From Stenopsyche tienmushanensis (taxonomy: Eukaryota; Arthropoda; Insecta; Trichoptera; Stenopsychidae), in the NCBI GenBank assembly GCA_008973525.1, contig WACJ01000048.1, forward strand, positions 806,001-870,000: 64,000 nucleotides of DNA. Reading direction: 5' to 3'. Each line of letters begins with the position of its first letter. The first letter of the stretch is position 1. The position numbers were made by a program, and so were the translations under genes. Below, in pieces: positions 27,401-42,400 of the stretch. Under the pieces are notes generated by a model, which saw only the letters and a program-made list of their open reading frames with translations, was not told where the DNA came from and did not search any database.

Positions 27401-30400
27401 TAAAAATATTATATTTTCATAAAAAAAATTTCGAGCTAAAATGGCAGCTTAAAATTTATACATACATATTTTTCCATACAAATAATTTATGTGCATACAG
27501 ATTGGAAAAGCCCTTTTTTTAAGAGGGCACTTTTTTTATTGCCCGTTATTCTAATTTCTTGCCATCAATCGATTTGCGCATCAATTCACAAGGTCTTCTA
27601 AGAGCTTAAACCGACGACAAAGTATGACTTTTTATAACGCATAACCTTATAAATATTGTATTAACAAATTGATTTAGCTGTGATTATATTAATGACTTCA
27701 ATATCCATGATAAACGATATTGAAATGGTAATTCGAGTTCCCGAACGATCATAATACATTGCGATAATAGGATAAGCATGAAATGATTCCCTCTGATTTA
27801 CTAAAAATCTTTGTTAATACATGTTTAATTTATAACATTATTCGCTGTGATATTGTTATGATCTATGTAAAAAAAACATGCCTTTGTTGTGTCATTGGAA
27901 ATTGAAATTTCGAAGATGATCTCAGCTGTCTGAAGCATTACATTTGCATGCGTATTTCGTGTTAATTCCAAACATGTGGTGGTGTTCATCAGCGTTTCTA
28001 TATTTGTTCACGATTTCATTACGATGTTTGATGATTCCCTATCGCCAAAGTCACACGTAGCATTCGGAGCGTCTTTTGTGGTCCTAATAAGGTCGGCGTT
28101 TGTGGAGATTCGTCCGTAGCCCCGAAGTATCATGACGAATTTTCGGGGTCACAACATTACTTATTTAACCACTTGACGACTGACGGACAAAAGAGTTTTG
28201 GTGGCGAGTGCAGTTTGTGGAGCCACCCCGCTGTGATCCAAATAAGAAGCAGAGGAAGAAATAAGAAGAAGAAGCTCGTCGGGTGGTACCAGAACGAGGC
28301 GTGAAGGTCGCGCGCGCCATGACGCCAACATGGCGACCCTATTGTACCTTCGCTCCACAAAAAAAACTATCAATCTTTAATCACCGCCGGATGAAAGTAT
28401 CTCAAAGATCTGTTATGTCAGTGGTATTCAGACTCTGACCCGCGGATCAGATTAGGCAAAAACGGCCGCTTTTTGCCCGATGCTCACAAATCGTATTGAT
28501 TTTTTCCGATATTGTGTCGGACTGTGCCGACCCAAAAAGGTGGTTTCAATAAAATTTGATTTTGATTCATGGCTTGCGTTATTTGCTTTTTTTTTCCTAG
28601 ATACAATTTTGCGGTGTTTAATGTGATTTGTGATGAATTATTCAACAGTTCTAAAGTTCAACTCGATGCATGTACTTCGACGGTAAAAAAATCTATTACA
28701 ATATGATGACATTACAGATGCCATATTTGGTCCATTCTAATATGTTTACACATTAAATCTCGAATGTTAATATCGACGACGAAATCTATTTATACGATTT
28801 AAGCAAAAAAAGTAAAAATGATGCAATCGATATATGGAGAGTAAAGCATAATGATTCAAATGCAATTTTTGAACGATTATCCATTTCAAACACGCTGCTG
28901 TGTATTTATCTCAATTATAATCTGCGCTTCGAACCGGAATTAAAGCTAAAACTGAAAACCGATAAAACCGTTATTTTTATGGAACTGAATCGATTCGAAA
29001 ATATCAATATTTTCGGTTCGATATACATTTTATGCGAAATAGAATTTAGTTGATTTTTATATCCTGTTAAATTCATGTATTATTGTTATTAAGTCATTAT
29101 TTTGCATTTATTTTTATACATTTGCAATATATTCGTACTGGGACTATCAGATTTTAATTTATTTCCTAGTATATAATAAATTATATTATTATATACTTCT
29201 AGTTATAGTTGTTATACCTTACATTACATTATACTTTGATATGTTTTAAAGCATAATTTACAATGACAAAATTGCAACATGTTATTATCAACGCTATGCT
29301 AGAATTGATATTAATTAATTCGCTAAATTTTAATTAATTTTAATTGTAACATGGAAACATTGTTATATTTACAAATTGCATAAGTCATGCACTCACAAAA
29401 CATTTTCATCAGTAGCGAAATAATGGCAATATTAGTACTTGGGTGACACCAATTTAAATTTTGATTTTATCGTATTTAATTACAATATTTATATTCCACA
29501 AGTAAATAATTAAATTTGGTTGTTCTTCCATAGCTAAACGTTGTTCCAAAACTATTTTTATGCTTGCAGCAGTAACACTTAGTCTGGCGAATTTATCATC
29601 TTAATCGATTGAATTTCATGATAATTAATATATCTTAGATCTAGAAAATTTAATCAAATAAGTTTTCTATAATATAAAGTTATTAGTAGTATATAATTTA
29701 TAAAGACTATAACGGAAATAAATAAAATGAGCGCATTTATTGCTTAGAAAATCGCTCTGATTGCTTATATGATTTGTTTTGATGCAAAATATTTTTTTAC
29801 AAATCTGCAAAAAATACATTGTGTAGATGGTATTTTTTAGTATAATATCATCATATAAAATTCAAGAAAAAATGCTTTTATTTTGGTTAAATATATTGTT
29901 TTGAATGCGCAATGCGCTAAAGATGGGTTTGCCGCTTGTCCGAGCGTTGTAGTCTATTAACGCCGAAACAAGGGTTGAATGTCGTTATAAGGCGATTTTT
30001 TAAATTAAAATATTTGCAAGCTAATCTAGATGTGTTTGAAAGGATATCAGAAGCGGAATTTTATATGTAAAAAAAATAATTGGGTGTAAATACAAAATTG
30101 TTACAAAAGTGCAATTTGTCGCTTCGGCTAATGATGCAGAATGATTCAACCCCATGGATGTTTTTTTCCTTGATGGCTTTTCGCAGGGTGTGTTATTAAG
30201 TACGCGGGATTCGAACCATTGAGCGTAAAAACGCTGGGTCACCGTGTTTAACGGAAAAGCGTGAATGTTTTGGTATCACTCGAAGCACCTGCGAACTGTT
30301 CAAGCGGCGTGAAGTGTGATCGCATTCAAATTTCCTAGAAGGCATTACGGCAACACCTCTTTGTGGTAGAGTGTGATTCCTGATGCTGATAAATCCCGAT

Positions 30401-33400
30401 TTACGAGATCCCACGGAGGCGCTGACAATGCCCACCGATTCTCAATAGCGAGTGAAACCTGGACGGCAATCACAAATGCCGATCGTACAATGGAGATTTC
30501 CTCCCGCGAAGAAGACGATATCCCGCAATCGAAGAGGCTCATGAGAAAACGAGGTCCGTCTCGAGACCATAAAAAGTACATTAAGGTGTAATCTGTCGGT
30601 GTTGCGGTTTGGCGTGAGACGGTGCCATCTCTATGATATTGATTAATTACGGACATATATCAATGTGTCATGTTATCCACTGTATCAGAAGTTCGGTTTC
30701 GTGTACGGCGATCGTACGTACTCTCCGAGGAGGTACGCATGGGAAAACTGATCTTGAGCATGTAAGTACGAACGAATGATATAACGCCATACACGAAATA
30801 TACCATAAGACATTATTACACGAAGCGATCCAATAAATAATCCGTTTGCGGCAAAACCCTTCAACGACCGGCGCACGCAAATACCCCACAAACATTACAT
30901 CAAACAAACATAATTTATACTCTGAAAGAGCTTTTCATAGCACCCCAATTAAAGACTTTATTTCAACCTTAAACATATTGATGTGATCATTGAAATGCTT
31001 GCTCTTAATATTTGTAAGCTGAAGAAAGGATATGAAAAGCTGAAGCTTTCGAAAAATCGAAATACGTTCCTTCACAGGATATAACAATGGTTTTCAATCT
31101 GTGGTGCGGTTATGCAGCATGACGAACACAATAAAAACAGAAATAATACTGACATCTTTGAATTTGATGTAGTTTTTAATCAATATTACTTCATTGAATA
31201 CAAACGAATATTTTTATCTAGGACATACAGTTGATATGAAGGTTGATCAAGATAACTAAGACTTTGTCTTAAGAAGAAAGTGATTTTATCAATGTAATTT
31301 TATTGACGTGCAATTGCAAAACCATAAATTGAATGTTGAAGTAAGTCGATAGTTGACAATCATTCAGATTTTAAATAGATTTTGATGTTAAAAAATAAAT
31401 GGAACACAATCAGAAATTATTATTTGGAGATAGCATAACAAGAATAGAATACATGTTTATGGTTAAATGAGGCTTATTTGCAATTGACCATTTTTTATAT
31501 GGTTTAAAATTTACGTCCAGGGTTGAATTGGTAATCTTTTCCGCTACTGTTTACATACGATTTCTAAGCATGAAAGTACGAGCCTTTTGTTACTTTCTAA
31601 TACCGTTTCTGGTCGGAGTCGTTTTGGACACTTGACGCTTGACTGACGTGAGGTTAGTGACACTTCGTGTCTTTTGATGAGACAAATAAATACATTTTTT
31701 TGGTGAAATCCAACTGTGTCGTTTTACTACGATTATAAAAGAGCCACAGTTGAAAGAACGAGAGCTAAAAATACAAGCGTCGGATTGGGCTCTGCGACGG
31801 TTTTCGGGGAGCCCCGATCGGGGAGCGGGTAGATCCATTCGTCCATCCCTAATTGTGGCGATGTTGAGGTCTTGAGACAATGCAGGCTTCGGAGGTCTCG
31901 TTGACCCCGAGTCCCGGGTTTGGGCCGCGGGCCATAATGTATTCATCATTTGCAGGAACCCCCGCCGGCCATACAAAATGTTCGGCGGCTGCCAACGCGA
32001 GAACATCGCATTAATCATCTGCGCCACACTGTTGGGAACACTTTCTGAAGAAACAATAACTATACACCGCTATAATTACTATATATTTGTATCATCACTA
32101 CTACTGATCTTTTTCAAACTTTGATTGAGTCCTCTCGGAGCCTACAATTACTCGCAATACACGCCCCATTCTTCCATTCTTAAACGAGCCTACTGTACGA
32201 ATGCCTACCATTTTTGCAATGCAAATACATTTAGAACTATATATACATCTATATGAATTTATTTTGTATTAATTTCCATGACAAAATTCATCGACAATAT
32301 TAAAAATCTGACATAAACTTCGTACATATGAGCTTTCGAATTCCCACATAAAAATGCTGAAATTGAATGACATTTTTCATCAATTGATTGACTGTTAAAA
32401 CTATCGAGTTTTGTGCAAAAATATAATTATTAAATTCTATTAAGGGGGTGCAAAAAGAGCGCAAAAGACATCATAATACTGAAACTTTGAAGGACAGAAG
32501 AAGATCAACCAATTTAAATTATATAATAGATGCTGATTCTATTAAGATGTCCCATAAGTTTCTTTCGTTTTCATATCAAGAAAAAAATAAACAATAATTT
32601 GTATTGCATCAAAATTTATTGAAAAATATATGATCCATTCTGTTCTATTGCATTTCTACATCCCTCTGAAAGCCTCATAATGCCTTCTTGCCAAAATTTC
32701 TCAGGTTTGTTGGCAAAATATTGATCAACGTACATTTTTATATCATTTTTTGAATTAAAATTTTTGCCACGTAAATAATTTTTCAATGAAATAAATAAAT
32801 AATAATCTGAAGGGGCAATGTCCGAAGAGTATGGAGGATGAGCTAAAACATCCCAGTCAAATGATAATAATTTATTTCTGATGAGCAAAGACACATGAGG
32901 CCTGGCGTTATCGTGATGAAAGACAACGCCTCATCTGTTCGCTAATTCTGACCATTTTTTGGCAATTACATCCTTTAGAATATCTAGTTGGAAACAATAT
33001 TTTATTGAATTGATTGTTTCACCTTGCTGAAGTAGCTCATAATAAACTACCGCCTTACAGTCCCACCAAATGCATAGCAAAACTTTTTTTGGATGTAGGC
33101 TTCTGTACCTTTGATCCAAGACTATTTATGTTGGATATTCTCATAGAGTATCCAACTTTCATCTCGAGTGACAAGTTTCTTCAAAAAAGGTTGGCTATTA
33201 TGTCGATGGAGAAGAAGATCGCATGATCTAATGCAAACAGATCATCTAATGACCATGATATCTATCTAATCTGAATTATATGGACTTAATGAACATGTAG
33301 CGCTGAAAAACTTCTAATTAAACAAATTTAATATACAAAGAAGATAAAGGGTACAAAAATTGGACAATTGCTGATTGAAACATGTCTTATGGAAGGACGA

Positions 33401-36400
33401 ATTCATGTAAACGTAGATAAGTATGTAAAATGTCTACAATTAAATACATATGTGATAATATAATGACGCAAAAATTTTAAGGATTTAATAAAAATTAAGG
33501 CTATTCGAAACTGTATTAAGAAAATGCAATATATTCCGGTCTTCGAATATTTGGGCAAAATTTCATATTTCAGCAAAATAATGACCCCAAACATATTGAA
33601 AAGACTACATCATTTTTATAATGTATTTTATAATAAATGGGCTGATGTTTAAAATAAATTGATTGAGCTATTTTGGAATAAGATCGTTCAAAAGGCGAAG
33701 AATATTTTTTTGGTGTCAAATCTCGATGGTATTAAATATATAACGTTTCCAAACATATTATTCAATCATATGTCAATTTATTAAAATAGTATCATCCCGA
33801 CGAAAAATATGCACATTCCGCAGCAGTTATGAAATCTGGATGTATGAAATGCTGTTTTGGAAAAATACACAGCATAAAATTCGCATTTTTAAAGAAGAAA
33901 ATATTCAAATTGTGCTTATTGGAAATATTGTTATTGTTTTGGAATATAATTAGGATCATAATGTGTTAAACGTACCCTTTCTATCCGCTTTGCTGTGGAA
34001 ATCCATCTTGTCGGTACGATCATTGCCATCTATTGAAAAATAATAGGAACTAAATAAAAATAAATCAAGATGGCGGAGCGATAATTGGTTACATGCGATA
34101 TTCATATATGTTTTTTTGTTGTTGTTGGTTAGTATCGTCATAAATAATAGTAAAAGTTATGAAATCGATCCATTTGAATGGATTAAGGTGTGCAGTTGTA
34201 TAGATTGTATTTTTCAATCGCGATGCAAAAAGGCATACATTACGGAGCATCGGTGCGCCGAATTAAGACCGCATAAATTTGATTTTTTTTTTGGTTTAGC
34301 TCGTGAAAAACAAAAAGCTATACGGCCGTTCCTGCGCGCGCATGATATATATTCTCTAGCATAGGTAATTTTTTGTGATACGTATTAATTTAGTATTTTC
34401 CTCGGCAAGTATATTGCAATTCGAGCGGTAGGGTTCACCGCAGGGGTTTCGACTAATTGGGCGCGGCCTCCGAGCGGTCGTGTGAACTGGCCCGCGGCCC
34501 CTTTACCCGCGCCCCTGACACGTTACGTGCTGCGTGAGCGATCGTCAATCTTTCTACATAAATTAACTTCAAACACTGACATAGAATAATGAAAAAGGAG
34601 CTTTGTGTGCACACAAAAAAACCACGATTGAAAACAAAAAAGAGGCATACAGGATGGACCATCGTGATTGGCGATGTCTTATTAAATAAAGCAACTATTC
34701 AGAAATTTCACTGCTTCTTTTTTTTACGGCCGCGCTTGATTCGGCTTTACCGTGGCCGTTTTTTCTGTGCATATAATGGCTATTGCAAATTAATATTGAA
34801 TGGCCATAAAGGATTACAGATATCTCAATGATCGTACATGTGATCATTAAACGTGCGGGGTCCGTTTGGACGATGAAAAAAGCTCAACTGCCGAATTAAA
34901 TAGAAAAACCAAAAAATGCCCAAGCATTAATATAATTTATCGATCGGACCCATCGAACGCTCTGCGCCGAGTTATTAATCATTGTTAAAAAGCGTCTCAT
35001 TAAGAGTCATAATGAAGAAATGACTTAATGGTAAAAAACGCAATCATTCTCGGATTGATAATTAATCGATCTTTTCTGACCTAAATACCCCGATGCGCTC
35101 GTAACTATATCGAAAAATTGGCATTATTATGAATGGGAAACAAAACACACTGTGTGCATAGTCCTCGTACATCACCGATAAACCGGTACCACCTCATTAT
35201 ATATTGAACGGCAATCACGCAACGAAAAATCCGACCCCGTCGCGTTATAAAAAAGCCAACGAGAAGAACTTTTATTTGTACACAGCCTAGACGTGACGGG
35301 TCGAAAGGTCGAAAGTTAAGCACCGCAAGAGGCGGAAAATCCGGTAACTCCAATCGAACGATTTCGAACGAGCTTTTTACGCCCTGGACCATTTTTCATT
35401 TCTAACGATCGCTCGGTGGTAAAACAATTCAATGAACGCCTATCGACAACGTTCGTAATGACTTCTGAAAAGAAATTCGACCATCATCAATCAACCGAAT
35501 CTATCGATCTCCTACAAACTGGCCAACTCGGCGCTATGAGCCATTGTTGAGTGAGCTTTTCGAAACGAACACTAATCTCGGTAGTAATTCGATAACGTGC
35601 AGGAGTACTTGCGAAAGAAGTCATATTTAATTTTCACCGGAAGCGGAAACGTATCTAATTATGACGACGGTCTTCGTACAAAAAAATAAATTGATGTTAA
35701 GTCCGAATACCAGATATTTGCCATCGTATACAAATGCTAAGCATGTATATTTATTTTCATACTCAATGATAGGTAGCTTAAATTCTTATCGCCTCGATAG
35801 TTACATAAATATTTTTAAACAAATCTATCAATCAATCTATTGAGTTCAATATCGACAAACAGTTTAAAATATAAACATTAAGGATTCAAGCGATTATTGA
35901 ATCCTGGACATAGAAAGCTTAAGATTCAAATTCAATTTATAGGAAAAGAATCAAATATTGAAATTGTACTATTTTTACCCCCAAATACTACGTTTGAACC
36001 AAGGAATAATTTCAATATTTAAAGCGCATATTATATTTGTCAACTTTAATCCACTTTAAATACTCGCTGAAAAATCTGTGGATAGAAGTAGCCTCTGTAG
36101 AAAATATTGTATTATTGATGAATAACAAAGACTATTAACATTTGTCGTGGTGCATGCAGGGTGGTAATAAAGAGGTGGCAAAGCAGGTGAGCGCCACGGG
36201 CGCAATTGGGCTTGGGGCGCAAAACGCAGAATATGGTATAAATATTATTTTACTTGACCATTATACTCTATATAAATCAACACAGATTGGCTCTGTCCGT
36301 TTTTATAATATATACTAAGTTGTCTAATCCTTATTTTTTCGTTATCGCAAACATTGAGCCGACCCAGCCGGTATAAGCCCACAATAAAATAAATCGTAAT

Positions 36401-39400
36401 CGTTCTGTAGATATATTCGAGAATGGTGTCCGATCGCAAGGCGTTCATTCGGCATATCAGCGGTCCGAAAAGCGGACCGGTTGGATACACAGATCTTATT
36501 GTGACCACTCTGTCCTATTTAGGACTTTTTGGAATAAATGCGTACCCAAGATCTTCCATGATCTGTATGATCACGGAAGCCTGTTAGTTTAAGGTACAAA
36601 ATCTATCCCCCGTGCTCAGAATTTAGGAATAAGCGTGTCCTTGCGAATATTAAATTCAGGTTTTGCACCTTGCTGTGCTATTTTGTCTAGCGGTTTGGCA
36701 TGGTTTCGAATAGCGGTTCCCATTTTTCTTTGTCTCAGATGTGACGTGATGGACTTGTATTTCATCCTGGATTGATGCAAAAATTCAAACTTATTGCCGT
36801 GAAACATCACCAAATATTCGATTGACACGTCATCACGACGCTATTTTTGTTTCATTGTAAACAAACGCGGTACCAATCTTGCGTACAGCTTTCTCATGTC
36901 CAAATTTTTGAGGATTCAAACTTAAAACCTTAAGCTTTATAAGGTAGACACTTTCTATCATAGTATTTTTTTTAAACAACAACCGCCATCAATACGTTAG
37001 GTCGGGTACTTTTGGAACTATCTTCGTATATTATTTTAAAATATACTTTATAATAATATATTGCTTTAATAATATTATTATTTAATTTGACTGGATACTT
37101 GCCACGGGCACTTCAGACCCTCGTTACGGCTCTGGATGCATGTTCCACATTAGAAACAATAGATGACGAACAATTTTTATAGAAAATAATTTCATAATGG
37201 ACAGAGGGAAGAAATTCACGAGGGGATTACAAAATATTTCGACCCCTAATAGCAAAGATAAATCTTAAAAATCCTGAGTCCTCCGATGATGAAAACTTAC
37301 AACCGATCTCAAAAAATAGTCGAAGATATTGAATTGTTACTGAAGGCGATGATGAATGAATGATCTCTCTTATTAAAGTATTTCCAATAAATATGTAAAT
37401 GCAAATTTTGTCGATTAATGATAAAAATTTGAGCTTCAAATCTCGCGGATTTTCGCTCTTCAAACACAGATTTATATTACTCGACAATTTTATGATGTGT
37501 TTCTAATCGATCCAAACTTACTCTAGTTAAAATATTTTAAATATAATGTCAATCTCCCCATACTCAGTTATAGATTCTATCCTGTCTATTCGAATGAATA
37601 TTTTATACAACAATTATTTAATATTAGTTGAACGGATCTCTAAGATGAGAATTTGTAATTTGAACACTCTTCAAAAAGAGCGTCACAGAACCAATGGAAA
37701 TCTTAAAATAAATATTGAAATAGGAAGACGACACTATTTGACCAAAAAACGACATTGCCCTATGAAATTTTGATGATATAAAAAACGCAATGCGCAAATT
37801 TGAATATTTTACATCGGAAATATGTTTTGATTAACCTTTGTTCTTGTAAAAAATAGTGTATTTCAAGACATTTATTAGCGTAAAAAAAAATTGAATCAAA
37901 TCGCATAATCAAACAGCGTTTGATCAATAGATCAAATTTGGATACATTGATTTATTTTGCATGTGATTAATTTAAATTCAATTACTGTTGGTTATTTTCG
38001 TTTTTATATACGAAATTTTATCTTGTATAATAAGCGATGTTTTTCCTATTTTTTCCCCTGGGGTAATCGTGGCTAGACCGATTTTATATTTACGTATCAA
38101 TACACTCGATGAAACTTCAGTTGCAGAGCTTTATAGATGTACGATAAGATTTTTTCCTTGTACAGAACAGTCCCACAGGAGGGGGAGGGAGTATCGGGTG
38201 GGAAGAGATATTTCTGCTTATTCCCCGATCGCAGGGAATGTCAATCTGAGGTTCGCTCGATGCCGGAGATTTTAATAAACAACCTTTGTCTTCATAAAGA
38301 TGTCGTTTCAGGCTTTGGTTTCGGCGATAATTCAGATGCTTAATATATGCATAGCAAAATTAATGGCCCTCCTAAGCAGAGAACGGCGAGTCGTCGGTCA
38401 CGATCGACTGTCAAAAAAGTCGTTTTAAAACACTTCATGAATCTGTCATGAAAATTATTTATATCGACGAATTCGGCCTCCGGTGTGTTTACATCGGTAT
38501 TCTTTTTGGACTCCTGTTGTTTTCGACACGTGGATGTTTAGGAGAAGGCAGATATTAATCCGACTATTATTCAATCGTATATCAACGCAACACGTGGAAA
38601 ATAGAATTTAAATCATCGACGTCAGCCATCGATTTTGGATCAATCGCGATACAAGTCGAAATTATGCATCTAGCTTGCATCAAATAGGGTGTCCCATATG
38701 TTTCTTTCGTTTTCATATTATGAAATAAACAAACAATAATTTGTATTACATCAAAATTCATTAAATAATATATGACCCATTCTATTCTATTGCATTTCTC
38801 CATCTCTCCGAAAGCCTCATAATGCCTTCTTGCTAAAATTTCACAGATTTGTTGGCAAAATATTGATCAAGGTACACTTTTATATCATTTTTTGAATTAA
38901 ATTTTTTACCACGTAAAGAATTTTTCAATGAAATAAATAAATGATAATCTGAAGGGGCAATGTCCAGAGAGTATGGAGGATGAGGTAAAACATCCCAGTC
39001 AAATGATAATAATTTATTTCTGATGAGCAAAGACACATGAGGCCTGGCGTTATCGTGATGAAAAAGAACGCCTCATCTGTTCGCAGATTCTGACCTTTTT
39101 ACTGGCAATTACATCCTTTAGATTGTCTAGTTGGAAACAATATTTTGTTGAATTGATCGTTTCACTTTGCTGAAGTAGCTCATAATAAACTACCCCCTTT
39201 CAGTCCCACCAAATGCATAGTAAAACTTTTTGGGGTGTAGACCAGGCTTAGCTACAGTTAAAGCTTCTGTACCTTTGGTCCAAGACCGTTTACTTTGGAT
39301 ATTTTCATATAGTATCCAACTTTCATCTCCAGTGATGTCTCTTCAAAAAAGGTTGGCTATTATGTCGTTGGAGAAGAAGATCGTATGTTGAAATACGCCG

Positions 39401-42400
39401 CGAAAGACACCTAATATATTGACAAAAAGTGCATGTGCGTACATTTCTACGCTTTTGGGATACAAACGTCGTAAATCCTAGCTAATCGATTAATTTACGA
39501 CGCGTTTAAACATCGTCACGTATTCATGAAAAAATGTCGAAATCATTGGCGGAATATCAATCGAAACGCTTAATAAAAACGTTATAATTCGACGATAAAA
39601 ATGGCGCTTTATTAAAATTTCATTATTTTCTCGAGTCGTAACATTCTTTTATCGCCGACGATATTATTTTAATGATCTCGATACGAGCATGTGGCATGGA
39701 TAAATGTATTCTTGATTTGATTTTTTCGCATAAATTTCCGAAAGATAATGTCTTCATTGTGTCGGCATTATCGAAAAATTACAATACAAGCGCTCGCCCA
39801 ATTTCATCGATAAGCCCTATTCGTTACAGTCGAGCAAAAATCATATTTTCGCTCATGTCTCATTCAAAAAATCCCGCCAATGTCACCGATTCAATGCTGC
39901 CAATGGGAAAAGCGCGATGATTATATCAATGCGAAATTACCACGTCGCGGCACGAAGCCACCAAAACTCCTTAACTGTTCATTTATAATGATTTTATACG
40001 AGTGGGCCCCCCGCGTGCGCAATTTCGACGTAATAAATTCACAAATTAAATTCAAATTCGTAGCAAAATTGCTTGGGTCATCTCGGGATTCGGCTTTCCC
40101 ACGACGGAATCGAATTCGATCTCCGATCGATAAACAGCGCAAATGAAGCAGCTCAAATATTTAATTATGAGAACTCTGCCACTGGATCGATCCGCGCAAG
40201 TCTGGATCCATCAACGGGCGATCTTGGAGGGTTTTTAAGTGCGGGGTCACAGCGCACCCCAGTCGCGGAGTCCGCGGGCAATTCATTTCACGGCTATCAA
40301 ACGAACACAATCGAAGGGGGGCGTTAATAACAAATCGAAACGTTCACTGACTTACACGTCCAATCTTGACGCTCCATTAAACAAATTGAATATTAAATAT
40401 CGGCATGTGTGTGCGTTTGTGTGTGCGAAATAGCATTACTCATATTGGTCACTCGATAGCCGGGAGGCAATCAGAAATATATGTGAATTTTTATTGCGTC
40501 ATCGATACCGACGGTCGTGGACCAAGATATCGATGTGGAAACAGCGTGGAGATCGCTGGAAGAAAACTGGAAAACAAACGAGTCTCGCAACACGAGCGGA
40601 AGTCGAAATTTTTACTGGAAAACAAGAGCGATGATAATATATATTACCAAATGTCTATTACATTACAAATGGCGTCTATAAATTACGAATATACACGATG
40701 CATTGGGCTACGGATGTCTTCAATTCGACATTTTTATACTTGATAGTCGGAACCAATTCAGAATGTGAAAGCAATGGCAGAAATTTCCCGAAATCAATCA
40801 TGTTCTCCTTAAAATAATATATGCGGTATAAAATTTTTTAAATAAGCAATCCATATTGTTTGTAATCTGATAGTATACATGTGCATTCACTCAATAAGTT
40901 CGTAGGATGACTAATAAAACAACGAATTTATTCATCAACATAGTTGAAAGAATTCAAGAGTGATACATTCATTCCAACACTTATTTATCATTTCGATGCC
41001 TTTTTGATAGAACGATTTACCTTTGATTTTTTTTATCTGTACAGGTATTATTAGCTGGAATCCGAATAATACAGTAAATGGGGAAGCATTTCAAAGCAAA
41101 ATTTATTCAATTTTGCCATTGTTGCATGTAACATGATGAAAGAGCACTTTTTTCTTCTTCATTATTTTTCTTCTTCGTTCAAATTGGTAAATAAAATCAG
41201 CAAATCGCTCCTACTTTAATTTGAAGATTGATACTTCTTAAAAATCATACGAATTTGTCGATAGCATCACCAATTATATATCATCCTACGAACTTATTGA
41301 GTGAGATATTACTATCAAATCATGACCTGAGTAAAGATTTTCCTTTTTGCAGTGGTGAATTTAACACTTAATTAATTCATTAATTGGCCCGTGGTGCAAT
41401 TTAAATTTAAAGCCCCCTGGACATGCGCGGTTTCCTATTGCGATTTCACTATTACGCGACGTCTAGGGAGATAACGACCTAATTTTCAATTGAAAGTTGA
41501 TGTTTCAACCACGATTTCTGCATGACGCGTACAAGTGAAACCGTGTATTTCAAAAGATGAACATATCTTGAGCAATTTATTGAATCCCTTGAATTACGCG
41601 GCAGGCCAAAAATTTGTAGAGGCCCTCTAAAAATTTATTAGGCGCTGTCTATATGCCAAATTGTAAATATCTTATAACCTGAGAAGACGGTATTCTAAAT
41701 AGCTAATTTAGCGAGTTTATAATTTATTTTGTTTATTAGTAAGTCTTGCATTTGTTGGGTTTTATAAAGCAGTGATAATCAATTCGGTCCATACCGCCCA
41801 TTAGTGGGCAATGGAGGTTTTGTCATGTTGTCACATCTATAAAAGATGATATATCTTCAGATGAGATTGAAATATTCAGTAGCCACCTTAACGAATCGAA
41901 ATTGGATATGGAAAAACATAAAATTGTGTATAATAGCTGGATGAAAAATCCTAACAGCGCATACATTGAAGATACTGATACAATTTTCTAAGAAGAACTG
42001 TTAAAAATAAGATATGATGAAGAGAATAAACATAATTACTATAGTGCTAGATATGAAACCATTAGCAAAATAAAAAAAAATCCTACTTCATATCTTGTAA
42101 AATCAGGCTTTTTATCAATGCAAATTATCCTATCTATAACAAATGGAATTTATCTCAATTATTAAAATGAAATATCATTTGGTTCTAAGTTGGTTTTGAT
42201 TGTTTTTGCCGTTGAAAAGATTTTTTTGGATGCGGTTGTTGTCAGTTTTATTCTTAAAATTGTATTAAATAATGTTGCTGTGTTTCTCAAGACTTTCTTG
42301 GATTTTTTTTATTAATATGTTTGTAGATTTTAACATTATATTTTTATGCATGGATAATAAATCATACTTGACTATGGACCTTTGTTGTAGTGAATCAGGG

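Noticed and set aside
30190..30270. tRNA-like sequence with B box GGTTCGAATCCC (30,206-30,217, minus strand)
   Set aside because: The T-stem and acceptor do not pair and no A box sits at the right distance. At most a worn SINE piece.
37160..37790. Fragments reminiscent of a piggyBac transposase
   Set aside because: Residue similarity was too thin and in the wrong order; no terminal repeats or TTAA site seen.
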